DNA from: Actinomadura violacea
Lineage (GTDB): Bacteria > Actinomycetota > Actinomycetes > Streptosporangiales > Streptosporangiaceae
Assembly (NCBI RefSeq): GCF_017573465.1
Contig: NZ_JAGEPF010000023.1
Location: 62,001 to 126,000 of the forward strand
Length of the DNA: 64,000 nucleotides
Direction: 5' to 3'
The position numbers were made by a program, and so were the translations under genes. Of this stretch, positions 8,164 through 18,745 are shown piece by piece; within the stretch, counting starts at the first letter, position 1, and every line of letters starts with the position of its first letter. The notes below the pieces were generated by a model. It had not been told where the DNA came from, did no database searches, and worked only from the letters and a program-made list of their open reading frames with translations.

Positions 8164-10272
8164 GTGCCGAGACTCGCGATCGCGAAGAGCTTTCTGACAG
8201 GCTATGCAAGCCTGGAGAAAACGGTGCGCAAGTCGGTCGACGAGGCGATCGACCGATTCGAGCACCACACCTTCGCGGGCCTCCACCTGGAGAAGCTGCA
8301 CGGCGCCGAAGACCCCAACGTCCGCACGATACGCATCGACGGCGGCCGGCGCGGCGTCGTACTCAAACCCGAGTCCGGCGACGTGTACTGCCTCATCGCG
8401 GTGATGGAGCACGACGCCGCCATCAAGTATGCCAAGAGCCGCAAGTTCAGCGTGAACCAGAAGCTGGGTGTCCTGGAAGTCCGCGATGCGACCGCGCTCG
8501 CCCAGGTCAGGCCCGCACTCGACGCGCTGGCGGAGGCGCAGCCCGAACGGCTCTTCGCCGCCTACGACGACGGCGCGCTGATCAATCTCGGGCTGGATGC
8601 CGAAGTCCTCCCGATCGTCCGGCTGCTGACCAGTGACGACCACCTCGCGGCGCTGGAGAGCATGCTCCCCCAGCCGCAGCACCTCGCGCTCACCGGCCTC
8701 GCGAGCGGAATGACCCCCGAGGAGGTCTGGGAGGAGATCTGCCAGCTGCTCCCGGACTCCACGCCACCGCAGGCCGTGGACACCTCCGACCTGGTCACGG
8801 CCATGGAACGCTCGCCCGGTGACGTGGCGTTCATCTCCGGTCCCGACGACCTGAAGCAGATGCTCGCCCACCCCTTCGAACTCTGGCGCGTCTTCCTCCA
8901 TCCCGCCCAGCGCAGACTCGCTCGGCGCGACTCCTACAACGGCCCCGTGCAGGTGACCGGAGGAGCCGGGACAGGGAAGACCGTCACTGCCCTGCACCGC
9001 GCCCGCCACCTCGCCGAGCGGGGTGCGCCCGTCCTGGTGACCACCTTCACCACGACGCTCGCCGAGACCCTCGACCGCCAGCTCGACCTGCTCATCGACG
9101 ACCCGGAGGTCCGTGCCCGGGTCGAGGTGACCAATATCGACAAACTCGCTTACCGGACTGTCAAGGGCGCCGGCGGGCACAATCCGAAGATCGCGGGAAA
9201 CGCGGAGGTCCAGGCTCTCTGGAACATCGCGATCGCGCAGACGGCCGCACCGTTCTCGCCTGCATTCCTCCAACGCGAGTGGGAGCAGGTCATCCTCGCG
9301 CAGGACCTCACCGGCCGAGAGGCGTATCTCGGCTGCGTCCGCCGTGGCCGGGGGAAGCAGCTCAGCCCCGCTCAGCGGGAGAAGGCGTGGGCGGCGATCG
9401 CCCGGTTCCTGGCGCTGCTGTCGGAAACGGGTGCTCGCACTCACATGCAGATCGCCGCGGATGCGGCGCGGATCCTGTCCGCCGATGCCGCCCCGCGCTA
9501 CCGGCACATCATCGTCGACGAGTCACAGGACCTCTATCCGGCGCAGTGGCGGATCCTGCGCGCCGCCGTCGCGGCGGGGCCGGACGACCTGTTCATCGTC
9601 GGCGACCCGCACCAGCGCATCTATGACCACCGCGTCTCGCTGAAGAGCCTGGGAATCAACGTCACCGGACGCAGCCACAAGCTGAAGCTCAGCTACCGCA
9701 CCACCGCGGAGATCCTGAACTGGGCGGTCCGCCTGCTGGGCGTCGAGCCGGTCGCGGGGCTGGACGACGCGCAGGACAGCCTGGCGGGGTACCGGTCGTC
9801 CCTCCATGGACGGCGCCCGGTCGTCCAGGCGTTCACCGACCGCGACACCGAGCTCGACGCGCTGGTGGAGCAGGTCAGGTCCTGGCTTGACGCCGAGGTC
9901 GAACCCCACGCCATAGGGATCGCGACCCGCTTCGTCAGCGGCGTCGGCAAGATCGAGCAGGCGTTCGCCGCCGCGGGGATCGGCACGGCGTCGCTGGCCG
10001 CGAGCGGGTCGGCACAGGAATGCGTGCGGGTCGGCACGATGCACCGCATGAAAGGACTGGAGTTCCGCTGCGTCGCTGTGACCGGGGCGGACGCCGAGGC
10101 TCTTCCCGCCGCCGGCGCGCTCACCGACAAGGACGAGGACCCGACGGCGCACGACCACGATCTCCAGCGGGAACGCTGCCTGTTCTTCGTCGCCTGCACG
10201 CGGGCACGTGACGCGTTGTATGTCTCCTACACCGGTGTACCGAGCCCGTTCCTGCCCCACCGTGCCGTCTGA
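8164..10272 (+). CDS. UvrD/Rep-type helicase with N-terminal ParE/RelE-like domain
   Basis: A 702-residue protein. The first 95 or so residues resemble the ParE/RelE toxin fold (short helices, then the LHLEKL and RTIRID strands and a GDVYCL strand). A linker and a superfamily 1A helicase follow: Walker A GGAGTGKT near residue 266, a DESQD Walker B near 450, and C-terminal motifs around RMKGLEF and ACTRARD. The GTG at 8164 is preceded by GGAGG at 8150-8154, which favours it over upstream in-frame starts. The gene is 61 bp upstream of jetA in the same direction, so it is probably co-transcribed with the Wadjet genes. Whether the toxin-like domain cleaves RNA, or only binds ribosomes or nucleic acid, cannot be told. 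Confidence 0.8.
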   Translation: MPRLAIAKSFLTGYASLEKTVRKSVDEAIDRFEHHTFAGLHLEKLHGAEDPNVRTIRIDGGRRGVVLKPESGDVYCLIAVMEHDAAIKYAKSRKFSVNQKLGVLEVRDATALAQVRPALDALAEAQPERLFAAYDDGALINLGLDAEVLPIVRLLTSDDHLAALESMLPQPQHLALTGLASGMTPEEVWEEICQLLPDSTPPQAVDTSDLVTAMERSPGDVAFISGPDDLKQMLAHPFELWRVFLHPAQRRLARRDSYNGPVQVTGGAGTGKTVTALHRARHLAERGAPVLVTTFTTTLAETLDRQLDLLIDDPEVRARVEVTNIDKLAYRTVKGAGGHNPKIAGNAEVQALWNIAIAQTAAPFSPAFLQREWEQVILAQDLTGREAYLGCVRRGRGKQLSPAQREKAWAAIARFLALLSETGARTHMQIAADAARILSADAAPRYRHIIVDESQDLYPAQWRILRAAVAAGPDDLFIVGDPHQRIYDHRVSLKSLGINVTGRSHKLKLSYRTTAEILNWAVRLLGVEPVAGLDDAQDSLAGYRSSLHGRRPVVQAFTDRDTELDALVEQVRSWLDAEVEPHAIGIATRFVSGVGKIEQAFAAAGIGTASLAASGSAQECVRVGTMHRMKGLEFRCVAVTGADAEALPAAGALTDKDEDPTAHDHDLQRERCLFFVACTRARDALYVSYTGVPSPFLPHRAV

Positions 10273-10333
10273 GCGAGGCGGGGGCCGGTTCGTGTGAGGG
10301 CTGAGGAAAGTCGTATCGGCGGAAGGGGCAGTG

Positions 10334-11881
10334 ATGGCGCCGCCGCGCATTCCAGCGGAGATGTTCCAGTTCACCACCACCGAACGCGGCGATCTGCACA
10401 CCGCAGTCATGTACGCGTTCGGAGACGCCAACGAGCGGCTGGAGACCTTCTTAACCTTTGACCAGGTCCGCGAACGGCTGCGGGCGATCGGCTGGTACGC
10501 CCCGTTGGACGATGCCGGCCTGAACCGGACGCTCGGGCAGCTCGTCCAATGGAAGCTCCTCGACGTGGTGCAGAACCACGCCGGCGCCTACGCCACCGCC
10601 GAGGAGTACGAACGCAAGAACCTGCAGTACTCGCTGACCCGCCGCGGAGAGGCGGCCTTCGCGGGAGTCCAGCACGCCCTCACCATCCTCGAGTCCTCCG
10701 GCGCCCTGCAGACTGCCGTCCTGGACGCGATCGCCGACCGGCTCGGCGAGCTCGACACACTGCTCGGTACAGGCGACGCCGCGGTGAACCGCCGGATCTT
10801 CACGACGCTCCAAGAACTGGAGGGCCACCTGGACGCGCTGCGCAACAACACCAAGCAGTTCAACGGCGAACTGCAACGGCTGATGCGGGCCGAAGGAGCC
10901 GACCTCGCCACCTTCCACGAGGTCAAGAGCGCGACCATCGTCTACCTCCAGGAGTTCGTCATCAACCTGGACTCGCGCGCCGAAGCGGTCAGGACCGTTC
11001 TCGCGCAGGTCGAGCTGAGGGGCGTCAGCGTCCTGCACCAGAGGGCGCTCCTCGGAGCTGAGCTGCCGCCGAGTCCGGGTGCCGATCCGGCGGCACCGTG
11101 GCTGACCGCCCGCCGAGCCAAATGGGACGGCCTGCGGCTCTGGTTCCTGCCCGAGGGCGACGGCATCCCGCGCATCCGCCAACTGCACGACGTGGCACGC
11201 CGGGCGATCGTCTCGCTGCTCCAGGTGCTCGACCGCATCACCGAGTCGCGACGGCGCTCGTCCAGCGCGGCCGCGGACTTCCGGGCGCTCGCCCGCTGGT
11301 TCGCGAACGCCCCGTCGGAGCAGGACGCCCACCGGCTGTGGGGAACGGCCTTCGGGCTGGCACCGGCCCGGCACGCCCACCTCGCCCACGAGGACGCCGA
11401 ACTGATCCCCACCGGCGCCCCGTGGGCGGAGGCGGCACCCGTCCATGTCTCCGCACATCTGCGCACGAGCGGCCGGACCGAGCACATCGGCCGTACCGCG
11501 AAGGTGCGCGATGTGGCGGCGGTCCGCGCCGCGCGGCGAGAACGCGCGCGCCGCGAACGGGCGGAACTCGAGACGGCGTGGCGGCGGCTCTCCACCGGCG
11601 GGCGGGTGAAGCTGTCCGCATTCGGCACGCTCGAGCACGACACGTTCCGGCGGCTCCTCGATCTCCTCGGCCGGGCCTTGGCGGCAGGCCCCGACGCGAG
11701 CGGCCTTCGTCGCGCCGTCACCACCGACGGACGGATCGAGGTCATGCTCTGGCCCGCTCCCGACGGTCCCGGTGTCGAACTGCACACCACACGGGGACGG
11801 TTCACCACCACGGACTACCCAGTGGAGATCCGCTTCGTCGGTGGCGGCCCTGCAGCGGCACGGGAGGCGTCTCGCGCATGA
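10334..11881 (+). CDS. jetA: Wadjet type II component JetA (TIGR02677-like)
   Basis: A 515-residue protein matching the TIGR02677 family in length, composition and gene order. In Wadjet this is the kleisin-like or MukF-like subunit that bridges the SMC heads. The N-terminal 110 residues look like a winged-helix region. A long helical middle part follows, with stretches such as LQELEGHLDALRNN, then an Arg-rich segment near residue 395 and a C-terminal compact region. ATG 10334 lies 3 bp inside a GTG and follows a purine-rich GGAAGG. Its TGA overlaps the jetB ATG (ATGA), which implies translational coupling. The assignment rests mainly on the four-gene context. Confidence 0.85.
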   Translation: MAPPRIPAEMFQFTTTERGDLHTAVMYAFGDANERLETFLTFDQVRERLRAIGWYAPLDDAGLNRTLGQLVQWKLLDVVQNHAGAYATAEEYERKNLQYSLTRRGEAAFAGVQHALTILESSGALQTAVLDAIADRLGELDTLLGTGDAAVNRRIFTTLQELEGHLDALRNNTKQFNGELQRLMRAEGADLATFHEVKSATIVYLQEFVINLDSRAEAVRTVLAQVELRGVSVLHQRALLGAELPPSPGADPAAPWLTARRAKWDGLRLWFLPEGDGIPRIRQLHDVARRAIVSLLQVLDRITESRRRSSSAAADFRALARWFANAPSEQDAHRLWGTAFGLAPARHAHLAHEDAELIPTGAPWAEAAPVHVSAHLRTSGRTEHIGRTAKVRDVAAVRAARRERARRERAELETAWRRLSTGGRVKLSAFGTLEHDTFRRLLDLLGRALAAGPDASGLRRAVTTDGRIEVMLWPAPDGPGVELHTTRGRFTTTDYPVEIRFVGGGPAAAREASRA

Positions 11882-13107
11882 GCACTCTGGCGAACCAGCT
11901 CGTCAAGGCCGAGAAAGAGGAGCTCGCCAGGGCGATCCGGGTTCTGCTCGGGCGGCCACTGATCTCCCTGCACACCGACCCCGAGGACTTCGACCTGGTC
12001 CGCAGGCGCCACCAGGCTCTCGCCCGCTGGTTCGACTACTACTGCGGATGGCGGCTGCTCGTGGAACCCCGCCTCGGCTACGCGCGGCTGGTCAAGGTGA
12101 GGGAGACGGCGGACCCGAGCCGTCCGGCCAGACGACGGCGCTCGACCCGAGCCCCGTTCGACCGGCGCCGCTACACCCTGCTCTGCCTGATCGCGGGCGA
12201 GGCCCTCGCCACACCCGTGACCACGATCGGGATGCTCGCGCAACGCGTCGTTCAGGCCGCGGCCGCCGACGAGCACATCCCCGGGTTCGATCCGGTGCGG
12301 GGTGACGAACGCGCGGCGTTCGTGGACGCTCTGCGGCTGCTCGAGCACTACGGAGCGGTGACGGCCGTCGACGGCGCCACCGACTCCTACGTCGACAGTG
12401 CCGAGGCCAAGGTGCTGTACAGGGTGGACACCACTCGCCTGCTCCGCCTGCTCGCGGCCCCGGTGGCGCCATCGGCGGTGGCGGAATCCTCAGACGACCC
12501 CGTGGCCTGGCACGACCTGCGGGACCTGACCGTCGAACGCAGGTACGGGAGCACTGCGGCCCTCGGTCTTGCCGACGGAGCTTCGGAAACCCAGCGCAAC
12601 CTCTGGGCCAGGCACTCACTGCTGCGCAGGCTGCTCGACGACCCGGTTGTGTACCGGGCCGACATGACCGCCGCGCAGCTCGCTTACGCAGGTTCACTGA
12701 CCGGCCGGCAGATCCTCCGCCGCGCGGCCGAGGAGGCGGGTTTCGAACTCGAAGAACGGGCCGAGGGCTACCTCCTGATCGACCCGGACGCACTCGCCTC
12801 CGATGGCAAGTTCCCCGACGAGGGCGCCCACGCCAAGGTGGCCGCGCTGCTCCTGCTCGACGTGCTAGCGGCGTCGTCCGGGACCCGCGCGTTCAACGGC
12901 CTGGTCGAGGAGTCCGGCCGGCTCCTCGAGCGCTTTCCGAGGTGGGCCAGGGCGTACCAGTCGGACGGAGGAGCCGGACGTCTCACCGACGACTCGGTCG
13001 CGGTGCTCTGCGATTTCGGGCTGGCGCGCCACTCGGGCGGGGCGAACGGATCCGTCCAGCTGCTGCCCGCGGCCCTCCGCTATACCGTCGACCGCAAGGA
13101 GACATGA
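11878..13107 (+). CDS. jetB: Wadjet type II component JetB (TIGR02678-like)
   Basis: A 409-residue protein with the features of TIGR02678: an N-terminal helical part, the FDYYCGWRLLVEPR region near residue 46, and winged-helix-like segments further on. In the condensin-like Wadjet complex this is the KITE/MukE-like subunit. The start overlaps the jetA stop as ATGA, and its own TGA overlaps the expected jetC ATG at 13104 in the same way. The tight packing indicates a polycistronic unit with fixed subunit ratios. The frame is intact. Confidence 0.85.
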   Translation: MSTLANQLVKAEKEELARAIRVLLGRPLISLHTDPEDFDLVRRRHQALARWFDYYCGWRLLVEPRLGYARLVKVRETADPSRPARRRRSTRAPFDRRRYTLLCLIAGEALATPVTTIGMLAQRVVQAAAADEHIPGFDPVRGDERAAFVDALRLLEHYGAVTAVDGATDSYVDSAEAKVLYRVDTTRLLRLLAAPVAPSAVAESSDDPVAWHDLRDLTVERRYGSTAALGLADGASETQRNLWARHSLLRRLLDDPVVYRADMTAAQLAYAGSLTGRQILRRAAEEAGFELEERAEGYLLIDPDALASDGKFPDEGAHAKVAALLLLDVLAASSGTRAFNGLVEESGRLLERFPRWARAYQSDGGAGRLTDDSVAVLCDFGLARHSGGANGSVQLLPAALRYTVDRKET

Positions 13108-16100
13108 TCGTTACCGTATCCGGGGAGGACGAGGCGAGCCCCGCCTGATGGCAGCCCACGCGGGCCGGCATCCTCAATGTCTGGCGCTACTACGACGAGG
13201 TCTTCGAGTTCCACCGCGGGCGCCTGCTTCTGCGCGGCCCGAACGGGAGCGGGAAGTCCAAGGTCCTGGAGCTGCTCCTGCCCTACCTGCTGGACGCCAG
13301 CCTCAAGCCCAACCGGCTGTCCACGTTCGGCGGCAGCGAGCGGACCATGCACTGGAACCTCATGGGCGACGGCCATACCGGCAGTACGAGAGTCGGGTAC
13401 GTCTGGCTGGAGTTCGCGCATCCAGGAGGCGACGGGGAGGAGCCGCGCTGGTTCACCTGCGGTGCCCGCCTGCAGGCGACGGTCAACACCAAGAGCGTCA
13501 CCACCGCCTATTTCACCAGCGGGCAACGGGTCGGAGGCCACGGCGGCCTGAGCCTCACCGGTGAGAACGGTCAGCCCCTCACGCGAGCCGCCCTCGATGA
13601 CGCGCTCGGCACCCTGGGAAAGGTTCACGAGTCGGCCGACGAATACCGGACGACGGTGCGCCGGACCCTCTACCGGGGGCTGACCGAACAGCGCTACGAC
13701 GCATTGCTGACGGCATTGCGGCAGCTCCGCACGCCCAAGCTCTCGGAACGGCTCGATCCCGGCCTGCTCTCCCAGCTGCTGTCCAGTGCCCTGCCACCGC
13801 TCGGCGAGGGTGAGATCCACGAGATCGCCGAGGGTTTCGAGCGGCTGGACCGCCAGCGGGAGGAGCTGCGCCGGCTCGACGAGCACGTCGCGGAGGCCGG
13901 ACGGCTCGCGGCGCGGCAGCGAACCTACGCCCAGCGAGTGCTGCGCGCCGCGGCCGCATCCCTCATCTCGGCGACGACGACCATGGACCGGCTCACCGGC
14001 ACGGCCCGTGTGGACAAGGAAAAGCAGGCCCGTGCCGTCGCCGAGCACGCCGCTTCCAGCGCACGCCTGGAAACGGAGGAGCATCGGGAACAGACCCTCG
14101 GAGCCCGGATCGAGGGGCTCCTCGCGAGCCCGGCCTACCAGGCCGGCCACGAGCTCGATGAGCTGCGGGAGAACGCGCGCAAGGCCGAGGAGGCCGCCGA
14201 GGAGACGCGCAAGATCGCTGCGCGTCATGCCGCCGACGCGCGACGCAGGCGGGAAGAGGCCGAGCAAGCGGCATCCGATGCGTCCCACCGACGGGCACTG
14301 ACCGAGAGGGCCCGCGAAGAAGCCGCCCGCGCCGCGGAGCGCGCCGGCTTCGCCGCCGCTCACCAGGAGGCGGCGGACTGTCTGGCTCCGCTCGTACGCT
14401 CGTCGTCCACCGTCGATCCGGACGATGCCGCAGGCGCGACGAGCCGGGCACGCGAACTCCTGCGCGCGGCGACGACCAGCCGCGAGAAGCAGATCGCCGA
14501 AGTGCGGAAGGCGATCGAGGCCCACGAACGCGCCTGCGAACGCCGCGACGAGGCCGAGGCCGAGCGCGACCGGAGCAGGACCCGGCTGGAGAGATCGGTG
14601 GAAGCGCGCGAGACGGCGCGACGCGAGTACACGGCGATCCGGAAGGACCTGGCGGCCGAACTGGCCCGGTGGGCGAGCGCCTGCCGACACCTCGCCCCGC
14701 TCGACTCCGAGGCGCTCGCGTCCGCCGTCGAGAACGAACGCGACTGCGACGAGATCATCTTCGCGGCTCGCGCGACCGCGATCGAAAGGAGGGCCGCAGA
14801 AGAGAACGCACTCCGAACCCGACGGGGCGAGGAAGCCAAGGCCTTGGACGTCCGCGTTCACCGCCGCGCCGTTCTCGCGGGGCAGACGGCGGTCGCACCC
14901 GAGCCCCGGTACACGCACACCGCCGACCGAAGGTCCAGGCAGGGCGGACCGCTCTGGCGGCTCGTGGCCTTCGCCGACGGGGTTCCACTGCCAGCCCAGG
15001 CCGGAATCGAGGCCGCGCTGGAGGCCTCGGGGTTGCTGGACGCATGGGTGATGCCGGACGGTGCCGTCCTGACCGACGAACCGGACACGTTCCTGTCCGA
15101 TCGTCCAGCCGCCCCCACCCCTGGCATGAGCCTCGCCGACGTACTCGTCGCCGAACCGGGCACCGCCGTCTCACCCGGGGTGTTGCGGACCATACTCTCC
15201 GCCGTTGCCCTGGAGACCAGTGCGCCGGACATCGATCACCCGGCCGTCGTGGGGACGGACGGGTCCTGGCGGCTCGGACCCGCGTCGGGCCGGTGGAACA
15301 AACCCGAGCCCGCGTTCATCGGGGCGACCGCCCGGGAACGGACGCGGCGCCGCCGCATCCAGGAACTCGCCGCCGAGATCGAGGAGCTGACCGCGCAGAT
15401 CAGCGAGATCGACGGGCTCCTCGGGCGCCTGCGGGCGGCCAAGGCAGCGCTCGACGCCGAGCTCGGCGACAGGCCCTCCCACCGGCCGCTCAACACAGCA
15501 GCCCAGGCGTTGGCCGAGAAAGAACGCAAGGTCGCCGACCATGGCGATCAGCTGAAGCGAGATGAGGAACGGCTCGGCGATCGGGAGGCGCGCTTAAAGT
15601 CGGCGCTGAACGCACTCGCCCTTCTGGGGGCGGAGCACGATCTGCCCGTCCAGGCCGGCGTCCTCGACGGTCTCGCCGACGCGGTGCGCGACGCGCGTGA
15701 GGGCGGCACCGTCTGGATCGAGCACTGCACGGCTCTGCTGACCGCCGACGCCAGAGCACGGTCCACGTCCCGAGCGTCGGACGACTACGCGCATACAGCC
15801 GCCGAGTCCGCCGAGAGGGCTGCGGAAACAGCGGAACGAGCCGAGGCGCTCGCCGAGCGGGTCGACACGATCGACGCATCGATAGGGGTCGAGCATCGTC
15901 AGGTCCTCGAACGGCTCACGATGACCAGGCAGGAGCACGGCGAATGCCGCCGCACCTGCCAGAACATCCGGACCGAGCTGTCCGACCTGCGCGAGCGCAT
16001 CGGCGTGTTGAAGGAGTCGGTCACCGCCGCGGAGCAGGCACGCGACGACGCCGTAGCCGCCAGGGACCGGGCGGCCACGCGTTACCGCCATCTCGCCGCA

Positions 16101-17222
16101 GGGCACCTGGCCGCCGATGCCGGCCTCGGCGCGAAGCCGTCGCCCGACGACGGTGTCAAAGCGACCTTGGAGAACGCCCGCGCGGTTGCGGCGACGCTTG
16201 AGCGGACGCCGCACGAACCCCAGCATGTGAGAGATGCCGGAGCTCGCCTGTCCGAGGCCATGCACCACGCCCGGGACGTCCTGGCGGACCAGGCCGACCT
16301 GGAACTCGTACCGGATGAGGACGTTCAGATCCTCACGGCGACGATGAGCGGGGTCCGCGTCGGAGCGGCCGAGTTGAGCACCGCCCTGGCCGAGGAGCGG
16401 GATCGGCGACGCACCGACATCACGGACAAGGAACGCGACCTGTTCGACCGCACCCTCGCAGGCGACACCCGCCGCCATCTCGCCGACCGGATCCGGCAGG
16501 CCGGTGACCTCGTGGACGGCATGAATCGCCGCCTCGCGCGCGTGCGGACCGCGTCCCAGGTTGCCGTGCGACTCGTCTGGGAGGTCGACCCACAGCAGTC
16601 GGCCGGTATACGCACGGCCCGTCAACTCCTTCTCCGCGACCCGGCCGGGCTGGGAAACGAGGACAAGGAGGCCTTGTACCGCTTCTTCCGAGATCGGGTT
16701 GAAGAGGCGAGAGCGGCGAACACCGCCGCGAGCTGGGAAGAACAGCTGATGGAGGTGCTCGACTACACCGCCTGGCACCGTTTCACCGTGCGTCTCGAAC
16801 GCGCCGACGGGAAAGGGTGGCAGGACCTGACCCGCAAACTCCACGGAGCGCTCTCCGGCGGAGAGAAGGCGATCGCGCTTCACCTGCCGCTCTTCGCCGC
16901 CGTGGCCGCCCACTACCAGACCGACCCCCACTGCCCGCGGTTCATCCTCCTCGACGAGGTGTTCGTCGGCGTGGACACCACCAACCGCGGTCAAGTGTTC
17001 GACCTCCTGGTCAGCCTGGGCCTCGACCTGGTCCTTACCTCGGACCACGAGTGGTGCGACTACCAGGAGCTCGACGGCATCGCGATCCACCAGCTCATCA
17101 CCGGCGCCGACGGTGATGGTGACAACGCGGTCACCACCGCCCGCTTCATCTGGGACGGGCACCGCACCCTGCCCGCCGACGACGGACTGTTCCCGATCGA
17201 GGACCTCGATGGCGATTCCTGA
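13104..17222 (+). pseudogene. jetC: Wadjet type II SMC-like ATPase JetC (TIGR02680-like), interrupted by an in-frame TGA at codon 15
   Basis: The expected ATG at 13104 overlaps the jetB stop. Its frame reads 14 codons, meets TGA at 13146-13148, and then continues open for 1357 codons. The part after the stop begins WQPTRAGILNVWRYY, the conserved N-terminal strand of TIGR02680, so the stop lies inside the conserved region. Walker A (GPNGSGKS) is at residues 45-52. A long Ala/Glu/Arg-rich coiled coil follows. The C-terminal head has the LSGGEK signature and the Walker B FILLDEVF. No ATG, GTG or TTG lies in frame between the TGA and Walker A; the next ATG is 13347, past Walker A. A CGA-to-TGA change would explain it. 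A sequencing error or stop readthrough are alternatives. Confidence 0.8.
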
Positions 17223-18453
17223 TCGGCTGCACTCCTCCGACCTCCTCCCACTGTGGAAGGAACTGCACCGACGGTTCTCCTCAGGCGCCGCGGTGAGCAG
17301 AGTCACGGTCAGCGGGCTTGGCGAGCATCACCGTGCCGCGCTCGCGGACCTGCTCGGCATGGACAGGTACCCGCCGTCCACTCTGACCATCGCGGTCGTC
17401 CGGCTGAACGCCGTGCTGGGCGAGATCGCCGGCTGCGACACTCGGACCGCCACCGAAGCGATCATCGGACCGATCGGAGACCGGGCGGCCGAGCGCCGTG
17501 ACCGGGAACGGGAGCGCGCCGCACTCTGGAGTTGGCTGGCCGGGCATCCGGTCGTCGCCGCCGAGCCGGCGCTCCTCGACTGGGTCGCCGACGTCCGGCG
17601 GCGCGGCCTCGTCGCGGGCTCCCTCGAAGACACCCGTAGCATGCTGGAGCAGGTTCTCTCGGTGCTCGTCGCGCTGCCCGCCGACGGCCGCCCGCTCGCC
17701 GCCTTCGCGAACGACACACTCGGCGATCCGCACGCGCTGGACGTTGGGCGTCGCGTGTCCGGTGCCGTCTTGAAGGCGCTCGCCTGCCTGTACGGCATCG
17801 ACCCTCCCAGCGACGCGTCCGAACGCCGAGCGCTTTGGGAAAGGGCCGGGATCGCCTGTGACTCCTTGTCCACCACGGTGCTCGTCGCAGGATTGCGTCC
17901 GAGCGGCTCAGACCCTTTTGCGCGCTCGCTGAATCTCTGGGCGGATGCCGGACAGGCCTGCGTTGTCACGCTCGCGCAACTCGTCGAGGCCTCCGACCTG
18001 GAAGGCGTCGGATCTCCCGTATGGGTGACGGAGAATCCCACGATCGTCGCTCTTGCCGTCCAACGCCTGGGTAAGCGATGCCCACCGATGGTCTGTTCGT
18101 CGGGCTGGCCCAACAGTGCTGCCGTCCGTCTCCTCCGAGGCCTCGCCGCCTCCGGCCGCGTGCTCCGGTATCACGGGGATTTCGACGGTGAGGGCCTGCG
18201 CATCGCCGCCTATGTCATGGCCAGGACGGGGGCGCTGCCCTGGCGGATGTCCGTAGCGGACTACCTGGCCGCCTTGGCCGACGCGTCGGGGCCCTTCTCT
18301 TCCGCGGGCCGCGTCTCGGACAGTCCCTGGGACACCGAACTCGCCCGGTCTCTCACCACTCACGACGTCGCGATCGCGGAGGAGGCCTTGGCCGAGTCCC
18401 TCCTGGGCGATCTGGAGAGAGCAGCGGGCACCGTTGGGGTCATCGATCGCTAG
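17209..18453 (+). CDS. jetD: Wadjet type II nuclease subunit JetD (TIGR02679/DUF2399, Toprim)
   Basis: A 414-residue protein. The C-terminal part carries the DUF2399 Toprim-type signature HGDFDGEG at about residues 322-329, which is the metal-binding region of the DNA-cleaving subunit of Wadjet. The N-terminal part is helical and resembles the TIGR02679 arm region. ATG 17209 overlaps the end of jetC by 14 bp. The frame is complete and closes the four-gene operon. JetD cuts small circular DNA once the SMC complex has extruded it. Without a working JetC it would have no recruiter. Confidence 0.88.
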   Translation: MAIPDRLHSSDLLPLWKELHRRFSSGAAVSRVTVSGLGEHHRAALADLLGMDRYPPSTLTIAVVRLNAVLGEIAGCDTRTATEAIIGPIGDRAAERRDRERERAALWSWLAGHPVVAAEPALLDWVADVRRRGLVAGSLEDTRSMLEQVLSVLVALPADGRPLAAFANDTLGDPHALDVGRRVSGAVLKALACLYGIDPPSDASERRALWERAGIACDSLSTTVLVAGLRPSGSDPFARSLNLWADAGQACVVTLAQLVEASDLEGVGSPVWVTENPTIVALAVQRLGKRCPPMVCSSGWPNSAAVRLLRGLAASGRVLRYHGDFDGEGLRIAAYVMARTGALPWRMSVADYLAALADASGPFSSAGRVSDSPWDTELARSLTTHDVAIAEEALAESLLGDLERAAGTVGVIDR

Positions 18454-18745
18454 CCGTGACCCACAGAGTCGGCAATACGGAGCAGCTTCCGTGTCTGCCG
18501 ATGTGACGGTCCCGGCCCCTCCAACTCGCTTGCCATGTGACCTGCTATCCAGTGACCTTCACGGTCACGCATGTCGCGATGACAACGGCGGGTCTTGGAG
18601 CCTGGCGGCGCCGAAGGCGACCGGCTTCTTGCAGGTGTACCGAGTCGCCATTGGTCACCTATTGCGGGTTGGGGAGGTCGCCTGTGCACCCCAGGCGCTC
18701 GATGGGTTCGACGCGGAGAATTCCCGGTACTCCAACATCACCCCC
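18454..18745. other. Intergenic stretch after jetD with no recognisable gene
   Basis: Several short overlapping frames are open in both directions, none with a convincing start, ribosome site or family signature. The stretch separates the Wadjet operon from the LamG-like remnant. Confidence 0.5.

Noticed and set aside
594..10272. A complete DISARM or BREX system
   Set aside because: Only helicase- and methylase-like parts are present. drmA, drmB, drmC, pglZ and brx genes are not seen in the window.
13146..13148. Selenocysteine or programmed recoding at the jetC TGA
   Set aside because: No stable hairpin follows the TGA at the position required for a bacterial SECIS, and JetC has no reason to use selenocysteine. 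Ordinary stop readthrough is not excluded.
13148..13564. ATG at 13148 as the true jetC start
   Set aside because: It is in another frame. The protein it opens has no SMC features and ends after 138 codons, while the conserved jetC strand and Walker A lie in the frame of ATG 13104.
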